A stretch of 64,000 nucleotides of DNA from Phalacrocorax aristotelis (lineage: Eukaryota > Chordata > Aves > Suliformes > Phalacrocoracidae): the NCBI RefSeq assembly GCF_949628215.1, contig NW_027441375.1:434001-498000 (forward strand), read 5' to 3'. Both the position numbers and the translations under genes were made by a program. The notes under the pieces were generated by a model, which had not been told where the DNA came from, did no database searches, and worked only from the letters and a program-made list of their open reading frames with translations. This document shows, one piece after another, positions 28,701-40,827 of this stretch; within the stretch, counting starts at the first letter, position 1; each line of letters begins with the position of its first letter.

Positions 28701-31700
28701 GTATTGGGATGTACTGGGAGCGAGCTGGGATTTACTGGGATGTACTGGGAGGAAACTGGGATATACTGGGAGGAAACTGGGATATACTGGGAGGCATTGG
28801 GAGGGAAGTGGGTGTCAACTGGGACATTCCAGTTTCCTCCCAGTACATCCCAGTTCCCTACCAGTGCAGCCCAGTACATCCCAGTTCCCTCCCAGTCCGT
28901 CCCAATCCCCTCCCAGTACATCCCAGTTCCCTGCCAGTATGTCCCAGTACATCCCAGTTCCCTCCCAGTACATCCCAGTTCCCTCCCACTACATCCCAGT
29001 ACATCCCAGTTCCCTCCCAGTACATCCCAGTTCCCTCCCACTACATCCCAGTACATCCTGGTACATCCCAGTTCCCACCCAGTACATCCTACTACATACC
29101 AGTTCCCTCCCAGTTCACTCCCAGTACATCCCAGTACTTCACAGTTCCCTCCCAGTACATCCCAGTACGTCCCAGTTCCCCTCAGTACATAACACTTCCC
29201 TCCCAGTACATACCAGTACATCCCAGTGTCCTCACAGTACGTCCCAGTTCCCTCCCAGTACATCCCAGTTCCCTACCAGTACATCCCAGTTACCTCCCTG
29301 TTCCTTCCCAGTACATAACAGTTACCTCCCAGTACATCCCAGTACATCCCAGTAGATCCTGGTACATCCCAAATCCCTGCCAGTTCCACCCGGTACAACC
29401 CAGTACATCCTAGTTCCTCCACAGTACATCCCAGGGCATCCCCGCACATTGTAGTGCCTCCCAGTACATCCCAGTTCCCTCCCAGTACTGGGAGGGACCT
29501 GGGATGTACTGGGAGGGAACTGGGATGTACTGGGATGTAATGGGACGGAACTGGGATGTAATGGGACGGAACTGGGAAAGAAGTGGTAGTGAACCGGGAG
29601 GGAATTGGGATGTACGGGGATGAACTGGTAGGAAACTGGGATGTACTGGTATGGAACGGGGATGTATTGGGATGGACAGGAACGGAACTGGAATGTACGG
29701 CGATGTATTGGGATGTACTGGGAGCAAACTGGGATTTACTGGGATATACTGGGAGGAAACTGGGATATACTGGGAGGAAACTGGGATATACTGGGAGGCA
29801 TTGGGAGGGAAGTGGGTGTCAACTGGGACATTCCAGTTTCCTCCCAGTACATCCCAGTTCCCTACCAGTGCAGCCCAGTACATCCCAGTTCCCTCCCAGT
29901 CCGTCCCAATCCCCTCCCAGTACATCCCAGTTCCCTGCCAGTATGTCCCAGTACATCCCAGTTCCCTCCCAGTACATCCCAGTTCCCTCCCAGTACATCC
30001 CAGTTCCCTCCCAGTTCCCTCCCACTACATCCCAGTACATCCCAGTTCCCTCCCAGTACATACCAGTTCCCTCCCACTACATCCCAGTACATCCTGGTAC
30101 ATCCCAGTTCCCACCCAGTACATCCTACTACATACCAGTTCCCTCCCAGTTCCCTCCCAGTACATCCCAGTTCCCTCCCAGTTCACTCCCAGTACATCCC
30201 AGTACATCCCAGTTTCCTCACAGTACATCCCAGTTCCCTCCCAGTTCACACACAGTTCACTCCCAGTTCCATTCCAGTACATCCCAGTACATGCCAGTTG
30301 CCTCCCAGTTTCCTCTAAGTACATCCCAGTACTTTAAAGTTCCCTCCCAGTACATCCCAGTTCCCTCACAGTACATCCCAGTACTTCACAGTTCACTCCC
30401 ACTACATCCCAGTACGTCCCAGTTCCCCCATGGTACATAACACTTCCCTCCCAATACATCCAAGTTCCCTCCCAGTACATCCCAATCCCCTCCCAGTACA
30501 TCCCAGTTCCCTGCCAGTATGTCCCAGTACATCCCAGTTCCCTCCCAGTACATACCAGTTCCCTCCCAGTACATACCAGTTCCCTCCCAGTTCCCTCCCA
30601 CTACATCCCAGTTCCCTGCCAGTACATACCAGTTCCCTCCCAGTACATCCCAGTACATCCTGGTACATCCCAGTTCCCACCCAGTACATCCTACTACATA
30701 CCAGTTCCCTCCCAGTTCACTCCCAGTACATCCCAGTACTTCACAGTTCCATCCCAGTACATCCCAGTACGCACCAGTTCCCCTCAGTACATAACACTTC
30801 CCTCCCAGTACATAACAGTACATCCCAGTGTCCTCACAGTACATCCCAGTTCCCTCACAGTACATCCCAGTTCCCTACCAGTACGTCCCAGTTCCCTCCC
30901 TGTTCACTCCCAGTACATAACAGTTACCTCCCAGTACATCCCAAATCCCTGCCAGTTCCACCCGGTACAACCCAGTACAAGCCTGTACATCCTAGTTCCT
31001 CCACAGTACATCCCAGGGCATCCCCGCACATTGTAGTGCCTCCCAGTACATCCCAGTTCCCTCCCAGTACTGGGAGGGACCTGGGATGTACTGGGAGGGA
31101 ACTGGGACGTACTGGGAGGGAACTGGGATGTACTGGGATGTAATGGGACGGAACTGGGATGTATTGGGAGGCACTGGGAAAGAAGTGGTAGTGAACCGGG
31201 AGGGAATTGGGATGTACGGGGATGAACTGGTAGGAAACTGGGATGTACTGGCATGGAACGGGGATGTATTGGGATGTACAGGAACGGAACTGGAATGTAC
31301 TGCGATGTACTGGGATGTACTGGGAGCGAGCTGGGATTTACTGGGATGTACTGGGAGGAAACTGGGATATACTGGGAGGAAACTGGGATATACTGGGAGG
31401 CATTGGGAGGGAAGTGGGTGTCAACTGGGACATTCCAGTTTCCTCCCAGTACATCCCAGTTCCCTACCAGTGCAGCCCAGTACATCCCAGTTCCCTCCCA
31501 GTCCGTCCCAATCCCCTCCCAGTACATCCCAGTTCCCTGCCAGTATGTCCCAGTACATCCCAGTTCCCTCCCAGTACATCCCAGTACATCCCAGTTCCCT
31601 CCCACTACATCCCAGTTCCCTCCCAGTACATCCCAGTACATCCTGGTACATCCCAGTTCCCACCCAGTACATCCTACTACATACCAGTTCCCTCCCAGTT

Positions 31701-32040
31701 CACTCCCAGTACATCCCAGTACTTCACAGTTCCCTCCCAGTACATCCCAGTACGTCCCAGTTCCCCTCAGTACATAACACTTCCCTCCCAGTACATACCA
31801 GTACATCCCAGTGTCCTCACGGTACGTCCCAGTTCCCTCCCAGTACATCCCAGTTCCCTACCAGTACATCCCAGTTCCCTCCCTGTTCCTTCCCAGTACA
31901 TAACAGTTACCTCCCAGTACATCCCAGTACATCCTGGTACATCCCAAATCCCTGCCAGTACATCCCAAATCCCTGCCAGTTCCACCCGGTACAACCCAGT
32001 AAAAGCCTGTACATCCTAGTTCCTCCACAGTACATCCCAG
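25800..32040. repeat. Higher-order duplicate D2, 6.2 kb (pair with 15390-21640)
   Basis: This is the partner of 15390-21640. It keeps the unusual order of unit lengths (about 1017, 1558, 1024, 1587 and 1021 bases) and the same private variants, with small dimer-number differences near 26490, 27600, 30580 and 31600. Confidence 0.88.
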
Positions 32041-35000
32041 GGCATCCCCGCACATTGTAGTGCCTCCCAGTACATCCCAGTTCCCTCCCAGTACTGGGAG
32101 GGACCTGGGGTGTACTGGGAAGGAACTGGGATGTGCTGGGATGTAATGGGACGGAACTGGGATGTAATGGGACGGAACTCGGAAAGAAGTGAACCGGGAG
32201 GGAATTGGGATGTACGGGGATGAACTGGTAGGGAACTGGGATGTATTGGGATGTACAGGAACGGAACTGGAATGTACTGCGATGTACTGGCATGTACTGG
32301 GAGCAAACTGGGATTTACTGGGATGTACTGGGAGGAAACTGGGATATACTGGGAGGCACTGGGAGGGAAGTGGGTGTCAACTGGGACATTCCAGTTTCCT
32401 CCCAGTACATCCCAGTTCCCTACCAGTGCAGCCCAGTACATCCCAGATCCCTCCCAGTACATCCCAGTTCCCTCCCAGTCCGTCCCAGTACATCCCAGAT
32501 CCCTCCCAGTACATCCCAGTTCCCTCCCAGTCCGTCCCAGTACATCCCAGTACATCCCAGTTCCCTCACAGTACATCCCAGTTCCCTCACAGTTCACTCC
32601 CAGTTCCATTCCAGTACAGCCCAGTACATGCCACTTTCCTCCAAGTAAACCCCAGTTCCCTCCCACTACATCCAAGTTCCCTCCCATTTCCCTCTAAGTA
32701 CATCCCAGTACTTCACAGTTCACTCCCAGTACATCCCAGTTCCCCCTCGGTACATAACAGTTCCCTCCCAGTACACCCCAGTACATCCCAGTTCGATCCC
32801 AGTATGTCCCACTACATCCCAGTTCCCTCCCAGTACATACCAGTTCCCTCCCAGTAAATCCCAATTCCCAACACTTTCCACCCAGTACATCCCAGTTCCC
32901 TCCCAGTACATACCAGTTCCCTCCCAGTACATCCCAGTACTTCACAGTTCCCTCCCAGTTCACTCCCAGTTCCCTCCCAGTACATCCCAATACTTCATAG
33001 TTCCCTCCCAGCACGTCCCAGTACGTCCCAGTTCCCCTCAGTACATAACACTTCCCTCCCAGTACATACCAGTACATCCCAGTGTCCTCATAGTACATCC
33101 CAGTTCCCTCACAGTACATCCCAGTTCACTCCCAGTACACAACAGTTACCTCCCAGTACATCCCAGTACATCCCAGTAGATCCTGGTACATCCCAAATCC
33201 CTGCCAGTTCCACCCGGTACAACCGAGTACAAGCCTGTACATCCTAGTTCCTCCACAGTACATCCCAGGGCATCCCCGCACATTGTAGTGCCTCCCAGTA
33301 CATCCCAGTTCACTGCCAGTACTGGGAGGGACCTGGGATGTACTGGGAGGGAACTGGGACGTACTGGGATGTAATGGGACGGAAATGGGATGTATTGGGA
33401 GGCACTGGGAAAGAAGTGGTAGTGAACCGGGAGGGAACTGGGATGTACGGGGATGAACTGGTAGGAAACTGGGATGTACTGGGATGTACAGGAACAGAAC
33501 TGGAATGTACAGCGATGTATTGGCATGTACTGGCAGCGAGCTGGGATTTACTGGGATGTACTGGGAGGAAACTGGGATATACTGGGAGGAAACTGGGATA
33601 TACTGGGAGGAAACTGGGATATACTGGGAGGCATTGGGAGGGAAGTGGGTGTCAACTGGGACATTCCAGTTTCCTCCCAGTACATCCCAGTTCCCTACCA
33701 GTGCAGCCCAGTACATCCCAGTTCCCTCCCAGTCCGTCCCAATCCCCTCCCAGTACATCCCAGTTCCCTGCCAGTATGTCCCAGTACATCCCAGTTCCCT
33801 CCCAGTACATACCAGTTCCCTCCCAGTACATCCCAGTTCCCTCCCACTACATCCCAGTACATCCCAGTTCCCTCCCAGTACATACCAGTTCCCTCCCGGT
33901 ACATCCTGGTACATCCCACTACATACCAGTTCCCTCCCAGTTCACTCCCAGTACATCCCAGTACTTCACAGTTCCCTCCCAGTACATCCCAGTACGTCCC
34001 AGTTCCCCTCAGTACATAACACTTCCCTCCCAGTACATACCAGTACATCCCAGTGTCCTCACGGTACGTCCCAGTTCCCTCCCAGTACATCCCAGTTCCC
34101 TCCCAGTTCACTCCCAGTACATAACAGTTACCTCCCAGTACATCCTAGTAGATCCTAGGACATCCCAAATCCCTGCCAGTTCCACCCGGTACAACCCAGT
34201 ACAAGCCTGTACATCCTAGTTCCTCCACGGTACATCCCAGGGCATCCCCGCACATTGTAGTGCCTCCCAGTACATCCCAGTTCCCTCCCAGTACTGGGAG
34301 GGACCTAGGATTAACGGGGAGGGACCTGGGATGTACTGGGAGGGACCTGGGATGTACTGGGATGTAATGGGACGGAACTGGGATGTATTGGGAGGCACTG
34401 GGAAAGAAGTGGTAGCGAACCGGGAGGGAATTGGGATGTACGGGGATGAACTGGTAGGAAACTGGGATGTACTGGCATGGAACGGGGATGTATTGGGATG
34501 TACAGGAACGGAACTGGAATGTACTGGGATGTACTGGGAGCAAACTGGGATTTAATGGGATGTACTGGGAGGAAACTGGGAGGAAAGTGGGTGTCAACTG
34601 GGACATTCCAGTTTCCTCCCAGTACATCCCAGTTCCCTACCAGTGCATCCCAGTCCGTCCCAGTTCCCTCCCAGTCCGTCCCAGTACATCCCAGTTCCCT
34701 CCCAGTTCACTCCCAGTACATAACAGATACCTCCCAGTACATCCCAGTACATCCCAGTAGATCCTGGTACATCCCAAATCCCTGCCAGTTCCACCCGGTA
34801 CAACCTAGTACAAGCCTGTACATCCTAGTTCCTCCACAGTACATCCCAGGGCATCCCCGCACATTGTAGTGCCTCCCAGTACATCCCAGTTCCCTCCCAG
34901 TACTGGGAGGGACCTGGGATGTACTGGGAGGGAACTGGGACGTACTGGGAGGGAACTGGGATGTACTGGGATGTAATGGGACGGAACTGGGATGTATTGG

Positions 35001-38000
35001 GAGGCACTGGGAAAGAAGTGGTAGTGAACCGGGAGGGAATTGGGATGTACGGGGATGAACTGGTAGGAAACTGGGATGTACTGGCATGGAACGGGGATGT
35101 ATTGGGATGGACAGGAACGGAACTGGAATGTACTGCGATGTACTGGGATGTACTGGGAGCGAACTGGGATTTACTGGGATGTACTGGGAGGAAACTGGGA
35201 TATACTGGGAGGAAACTGGGATATACTGGGAGGCATTGGGAGGGAAGTGGGTGTCAACTGGGACATTCCAGTTTCCTCCCAGTACATCCCAGTTCCCTAC
35301 CAGTGCAGCCCAGTACATCCCAGTTCCCTCCCAGTCCGTCCCAATCCCCTCCCAGTACATCCCAGTTCCCTGCCAGTATGTCCCAGTACATCCCAGTTCC
35401 CTCCCAGTACATACCAGTTCCCTCCCACTACATCCCAGTACATCCTGGTACATCCCAGTTCCCACCCAGTACATCCTACTACATACCAGTTCCCTCCCAG
35501 TTCACTCCCGGTACATCCCAGTACTTCACAGTTCCCTCCCAGTACATCCCAGTACGTCCCAGTTCCCCTCAGTACATAACACTTCCCTCCCAGTACATAC
35601 CAGTACATCCCAGTGTCCTCACAGTACATCCCAGTTCCCTCCCAGTACATCCCAGTTCCCTCCCAGTACATCCCAGTTCCCTCCCTGTTCCTTCCCAGTA
35701 CATAACAGTTACCTCCCAGTACATCCCAGTAGATCCTGGTACATCCCAAATCCCTGCCAGTTCCACCCGGTACAACCCAGTACAAGCCTGTACATCCTAG
35801 TTCCTCCACAGTACATCCCAGGGCATCCCCGCACATTGTAGTGCCTCCCAGTACATCCCAGGTCCCTCCCAGTACTGGGAGGGAACTGGGATGTACTGGG
35901 AGGGACCTGGGATATACTGGGAGGGAACTGGGATGTACTGGGATGTAATGGGACGGAACTGGGATGTAATGGGACGGAACTGGGAAAGAAGTGGTAGTGA
36001 ACCGGGAGGGAATTGGGATGTACGGGGATGAACTGGTAGGGAACTGGGATGTACTGGCATGGAACGGGGATGTATTGGGATGTACAGGAACAGAACTGGA
36101 ATGTACAGCGATGTATTGGCATGTACTGGCAGCGAGCTGGGATTTACTGGGATGTACTGGGAGGAAACTGGGAGGCACTGGGAGGAAACTGGGATATACT
36201 GGGAGGAAACTGGGATATACTGGGAGGCATTGGGAGGGAAGTGGGTGTCAACTGGGACATTCCAGTTTCCTCCCAGTACATCCCAGTTCCCTACCAGTGC
36301 AGCCCAGTACATCCCAGTTCCCTCCCAGTCCGTCCCAATCCCCTCCCAGTACATCCCAGTTCCCTGCCAGTATGTCCCAGTACATCCAAGTTCCCTCCCA
36401 GTACATACCAGTTCCCTCCCAGTACATCCCAGTTCCCTCCCAGTTCCCTCCCACTACATCCCAGTACATCCCGGTACATCCCAGTTCCCACCCAGTACAT
36501 CCTACTACATACCAGTTCCCTCCCAGTTCACTCCCAGTACATCCCACTACTTCACAGTTCCCTCCCAGTACATCCCAGATCCCTCCCAGTCCCTCCCAGT
36601 ACATCCCAGTTCCCTCACAGTATATCCCAGTTCCCTCCCAGTTCACACACAGTTCACTCCCAGTTCCATTCCAGTACCTCCCAGTACATGCCAGTTGCCT
36701 CCCAGTTTCCTCTAAGTACATCCCAGTACTTCAAAGTTCCCTCCCAGTACATCCCAGTTCCCTCACAGTACATCCCAGTACTTCACAGTTCACTCCCACT
36801 ACATCCCAGTACGTCCCAGTTCCCCCTTGGTACATAACACTTCCCTCCCAATACATCCAAGTTCCCTCCCAGTACATCCCAATCCCCTCCCAGTACATCC
36901 CAGTTCCCTGCCAGTATGTCCCCAGTACATCCCAGTTCGCTCCCAGTACATACCAGTTCCCTCCCAGTACATCCCAGTTCCCTCCCAGTTCCCTCCCACT
37001 ACATCCCAGTACATCCCAGTTCCCTCCCAGTACATACCAGTTCCCTCCTAGTACATCCCAGTACATCCTGGTACATCCCAGTTCCCACCCAGTACATCCT
37101 ACTACATACCAGTTCCCTCCCAGTTGACTCCCAGTATATCCCAGTACTTCACAGTTCCCTCCCAGTACATCCTAGTACGTCCCAGTTCCCCTCAGTACAT
37201 AACACTTCCCTCCCAGTACATAACAGTACATCCCAGTGTCCTCACAGTACGTCCCAGTACCCTCCCAGTACATAACAGTTACCTCCCAGTACATCCCAGT
37301 ACATCCTAGTAGATCCTGGTACATCCCAAATCCCTGCCAGTTCCACCTGGCACAACCCAGTACAAGCCTGTACATCCTAGTTCCTCCACGGTACATCCCA
37401 GGGCATCCCCGCACATTGTAGTGCCTCCCAGTACATCCCAGTTCCCTCCCAGTACTGGGAGGGAACTGGGATGTACTGGGAGGGAACTGGGATGTACTGG
37501 GATGTAATGGGACGGAACTGGGATGTATTGGGAGGCACTGGGAAAGAAGTGGTAGTGAACCGGGAGGGAATTGGGATGTAAGGGGATGAACTGGTAGGAA
37601 ACTGGGATGTACTGGAATGTACGGCGATATATTGGCAAGTACTGGGAGCGAGCTGGGATTTACTGGGATGTACTGGGAGGAAACGGGGATATACTGGGAG
37701 GAAACGGGGATATACTGGGAGGAAAGTGGGTGTCAACTGGGACATTCCAGTTTCCTCCCAGTACATCCCAGTTCCCTACCAGTGCAGCCCAGTACATCCC
37801 AGATCCCTCCCAGTCCCTCCCAGTACATCCCAGTTCCCTCACAGTACATCCCAGTTCCCTCCCAGTTCACACACAGTTCACTCCCAGTTCCATTCCAGTA
37901 CATCCCAGTACATGGCTGTTGCCTCCCAGTTTCCTCTAAGTACATCCCAGTACTTCAAAGTTCCCTCCCAGTACATCCCAGTTCCCTCACAGTACATCCC

Positions 38001-39762
38001 AGTACTTCACAGTTCACTCCCACTACATCCCAGTACGTCCCAGTTCCCCCTTGGTACATAACACTTCCCTCCCAATACATCCAAGTTCCCTCCCAGTACA
38101 TCCCAGTTCCCTCCCAGTACATCCCAGTTCCCTGCCAGTATGTCCCAGTACAACCCAGTTCCCTCCCAGTTCCCTCCCACTACATCCCAGTTCCCTCCCA
38201 GTACATACCAGTTCCCTCCCAGTACATCCCAGTTCCCTCCCAGTTCCCTCCCAGTACATACCAGTTCCCTCCCAGTACATCCTGGTACATCCCAGTTCCC
38301 ACCCAGTACATCCTACTACATACCAGTTCCCTCCCAGTTCACTCCCAGTACATCCCAGTACTTCACAGTTCCATCCCAGTACATCCCAGTACGCACCAGT
38401 TCCCCTCTGTACATAACACTTCCCTCCCAGTACATAACAGTACATCCCAGTGTCCTCACAGTACGTCCCAGTTCCCTCCCAGTACATCCCAGTTCCCTCC
38501 CAGTACATCCCAGTTCCCTCCCTGTTCCTTCCCAGTACATAACAGTTACCTCCCAGTACATCCCAGTACATCCTGGTACATCCCAAATCCCTGCCAGTTC
38601 CACCCGGTACAACCCAGTACAAGCCTGTACATCCTAGTTCCTCCACAGTACATCCCAGGGCATCCCCGCACATTGTAGTGCCTCCCAGTACATCCCAGCT
38701 CCCTCCCAGTACTGGGAGGGACCTAGGATTAACGGGGAGGGACCTGGGATGTACTGGGAGGGACCTGGGATGTACTGGGATGTAATGGGACGGAACTGGG
38801 ATGTATTGGGAGGCACTGGGAAAGAAGTGGTAGTGAACCGGGAGGGAATTGGGATGTACGGGGATGAACTGGTAGGAAACTGGGATGTACTGGCATGGAA
38901 CGGGGATGTATTGGGATGTACAGGCACGGAACTGGAATGTACTGCGATGTACTGGGATGTACTGGGATGTACTGGGAGCAAACTGGGATTTACTGGGATG
39001 TACTGGGAGGAGACTGGGATATACTGGGAGGCACTGGGAGGGAAGTGGGTGTCAACTGGGACATTCCAGATTCCTCCCAGTACATCCCAGTTCCCTACCA
39101 GTGCAGCCCAGTACGTCCCAGATCCCTCCCAGTCTGTCCCAGTACATCCCAGTACATCCCAGTTCCCTCACAGTACATCCCAGTTCCCTCACAGTTCACA
39201 CACAGTTCACTCCCAGTTCCATTCCAGTACAGCCCAGTACATGCCACTTTCCTCCAAGTAAATCCCAGTTCTCTCCCACTACATCCAAGTTCCCTCCCAC
39301 TTCCCTCTAAGTACATCCCAGTACTTCACAGTTCACTCCCAGTACATCCCAGTTCCCCCTCGGTACATAACAGTCCCCTCCCAGTACACCCCAGTACATC
39401 CCAGTTCCCTCCCAGTATGTCCCACTACATCCCAGTTCCCTCCCAGTCCATCCCAGTTCCCTCCCAGTAAATCCGAATTCCCAACACTTTCCACCCAGTA
39501 CATCCCAGTTCCCTCCCAGTACATCCCAGTTCCCTCTAAGTACATCCCAGTACTTCACAGTTCCCTCCCAGCACATCCCAGTACATCCCAAATCCCTGCT
39601 AGTTCCACCCGGTACAACCCAATACAAGCCTGTACATCCTACTTTCTCCACGGTACATCCCAGGACATCCCAGCACATTGTAGTGCCTCCCAGTACACCC
39701 CAGGTCCCTCCCAGTACATCCTATTACATTCCAGTGCCCTCCCAGTACATTCCAGTGCCCTC

Positions 39763-40319
39763 CCAGTACATCCCAGTACATCCCAGTTCCATCCCAGTAC
39801 ATCCCAGTACATCCCAGTACATCCCAGTACATCCCAGTACATCCCAGTACATCCCAGTACATCCCAGTACATCCCAGTTCCCTCCCAGTACATCCCAGTT
39901 CCCTCCCAGTACATCCCAGTTCCCTCCCAGTACATCCCAGTTCCCTCCCAGTACATCCCAGTACTTCACAGTTCCCTCCCAGCACATCCCAGTACGTCCC
40001 AGTTACCCTCAGTACATAACACTTCCCTCCCAGTACATACCAGTACATCCCAGTTCCCTACCAGTTCCTTCCCAGTACATAACAGTTACCTCCCAGTACA
40101 TCCCAGTACATCCTGGTACATCCCAAATTCCTGCCAGTTCCACCCGGTACAACCCAGTACAAGCCTGTACATCCTAGTTCCTCCACACTACATCCCAGGA
40201 CATCCCAGGACATTGTAGAGCCTCCCAGTACGTCCCAGTTCCCTCCCAGTACAACCCAGTAGATCCTGGTACGTCCCCGTTCCCCGCACTGTACGTCCCC
40301 GTTCCCCGCACTGTACTGG
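39763..40319. repeat. Right edge of the satellite: near-pure 10-base repeats, no G-rich arm
   Basis: From 39763 to about 39880 the 10-base motif CCCAGTACAT is repeated almost without the 11-base partner, then alternating dimers resume. The last tags (39660 and 40196) are diverged and no G-rich arm lies between them. Near 40268-40315 a 22-base segment beginning TACGTCCCCGTTCCCCGCAC is duplicated head to tail. The array ends at 40319, where LTR sequence begins. Confidence 0.85.
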
Positions 40320-40575
40320 GAGGACAACCGAGCCTGCGCAGTGACTGACATAGGGAACGAGCAAGTTTGTACCCATCACTAGACAAGACAATAATGACTA
40401 TGTATGAGTATGTGAAATTTTCATCTATAAATTGTACGGGAAAGGTGCGTGAGGTACGCACGCCAGGAGGAGCGATCCCCCGTGCATTCGGCGCCGCGAA
40501 TAAAGAATGCCTGCTCTTTAATACTAAATTGGTGTTGAGGAGTCGTTTCCGATTTTAACGCGTTTTTCAGTAACA
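40320..40575 (+). repeat. Truncated LTR (3' part) at the satellite boundary
   Basis: The sequence from GAGGACAACCGAGCC to the terminal GTAACA matches the last 256 bases of the proviral LTRs. It lacks the 5' half. AATAAA is intact at 40499-40504. It is followed by CAGG and the same GA-rich flank that follows each complete 3' LTR. At positions where the proviral LTRs differ, its upstream part agrees with the 5' LTR (CCCATC, CTAGACAAG, GACTATG) and its downstream part agrees with the 3' LTR (ACGGG, GCGAATAAAG). That is the pattern expected of a solo LTR made by LTR-LTR recombination and later truncated. Confidence 0.9.
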
Positions 40576-40827
40576 CAGGGAGTCAGATCAAGAGAGCCAG
40601 AGAACAACAAAACACCGACAGGCTACAGGACAGAGCAGGAGGAATAAAAAAAAAAAAAAAAACACGGAGCCAGAGCCAGGCAGAGAGAGGCGGAGAAAGA
40701 AAAAGGAGCCACAGGCTACAGGACAGAGAGAGGGAGGACTGAAAAGACGGGGAGGCAGGGAGCCACTCAGAGCGAGACGGAGAAAGAAGGTGCGGGGGGG
40801 GCGCAAAAAAAAATAATTTTGCAGCAG
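40576..40827. repeat. GA-rich right flank of the LTR, spacer unit 1
   Basis: Purine-rich sequence with the phrase CAGGCTACAGGACAGAG repeated, a 17-base A run and an 8-base G run. It shares its phrases with the minisatellite of about 80 bases at 44311-45468, so it appears to be the far side of the same GA-rich block into which the provirus inserted. It ends in a good splice-donor match, CAG|GTAAGG, with GT at 40828-40829. No coding frame is supported. Confidence 0.7.

Larger units (their letters stand above)
1..40319. repeat. Giant higher-order satellite array (CCCAGTACAT / CCCAGTTCCCT family)
   Basis: The whole stretch is built from CCCAGTACAT (10 bases) and CCCAGTTCCCT (11 bases) and their reverse complements, usually alternating as a 21-base dimer. 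A single-copy tag, CATCCCCGCACATTGTAG, marks each composite unit. It recurs near 263, 931, 1882, 2909, 3841, 5231, 5902, 6898, 7568, 8538, 9578, 10852, 11878, 13141, 14441, 15412, 16429, 18007, 19031, 20627, 21642, 22926, 23878, 24871, 25832, 26849, 28407, 29431, 31018, 32039, 33268, 34238, 34850, 35820, 37401 and 38660, with diverged forms near 39660 and 40196. Spacing runs from about 0.6 to 1.6 kb. The G-rich arm is fairly constant in length and the C-rich arm varies. No gene is supported: open frames follow the seven-codon periodicity and exist on both strands at once. The array continues beyond the left edge. Confidence 0.97.

Noticed and set aside
1..40319. Hundreds of open frames of 60-380 residues rich in SQYIPV, SQFPPST and MYWEGTG repeats on both strands
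   Set aside because: The 21-base dimer is seven codons with no stop, so several frames on both strands stay open automatically. There is no start context, domain or codon bias, and overlapping frames are equally long.
1..40319. Known chicken repeats (PO41, CNM, W-linked XhoI/EcoRI families) or telomere repeats
   Set aside because: The motif length and sequence do not match what I know of these: there is no 41-base G/A pattern, no A/T-run 21-mers and no TTAGGG arrays.
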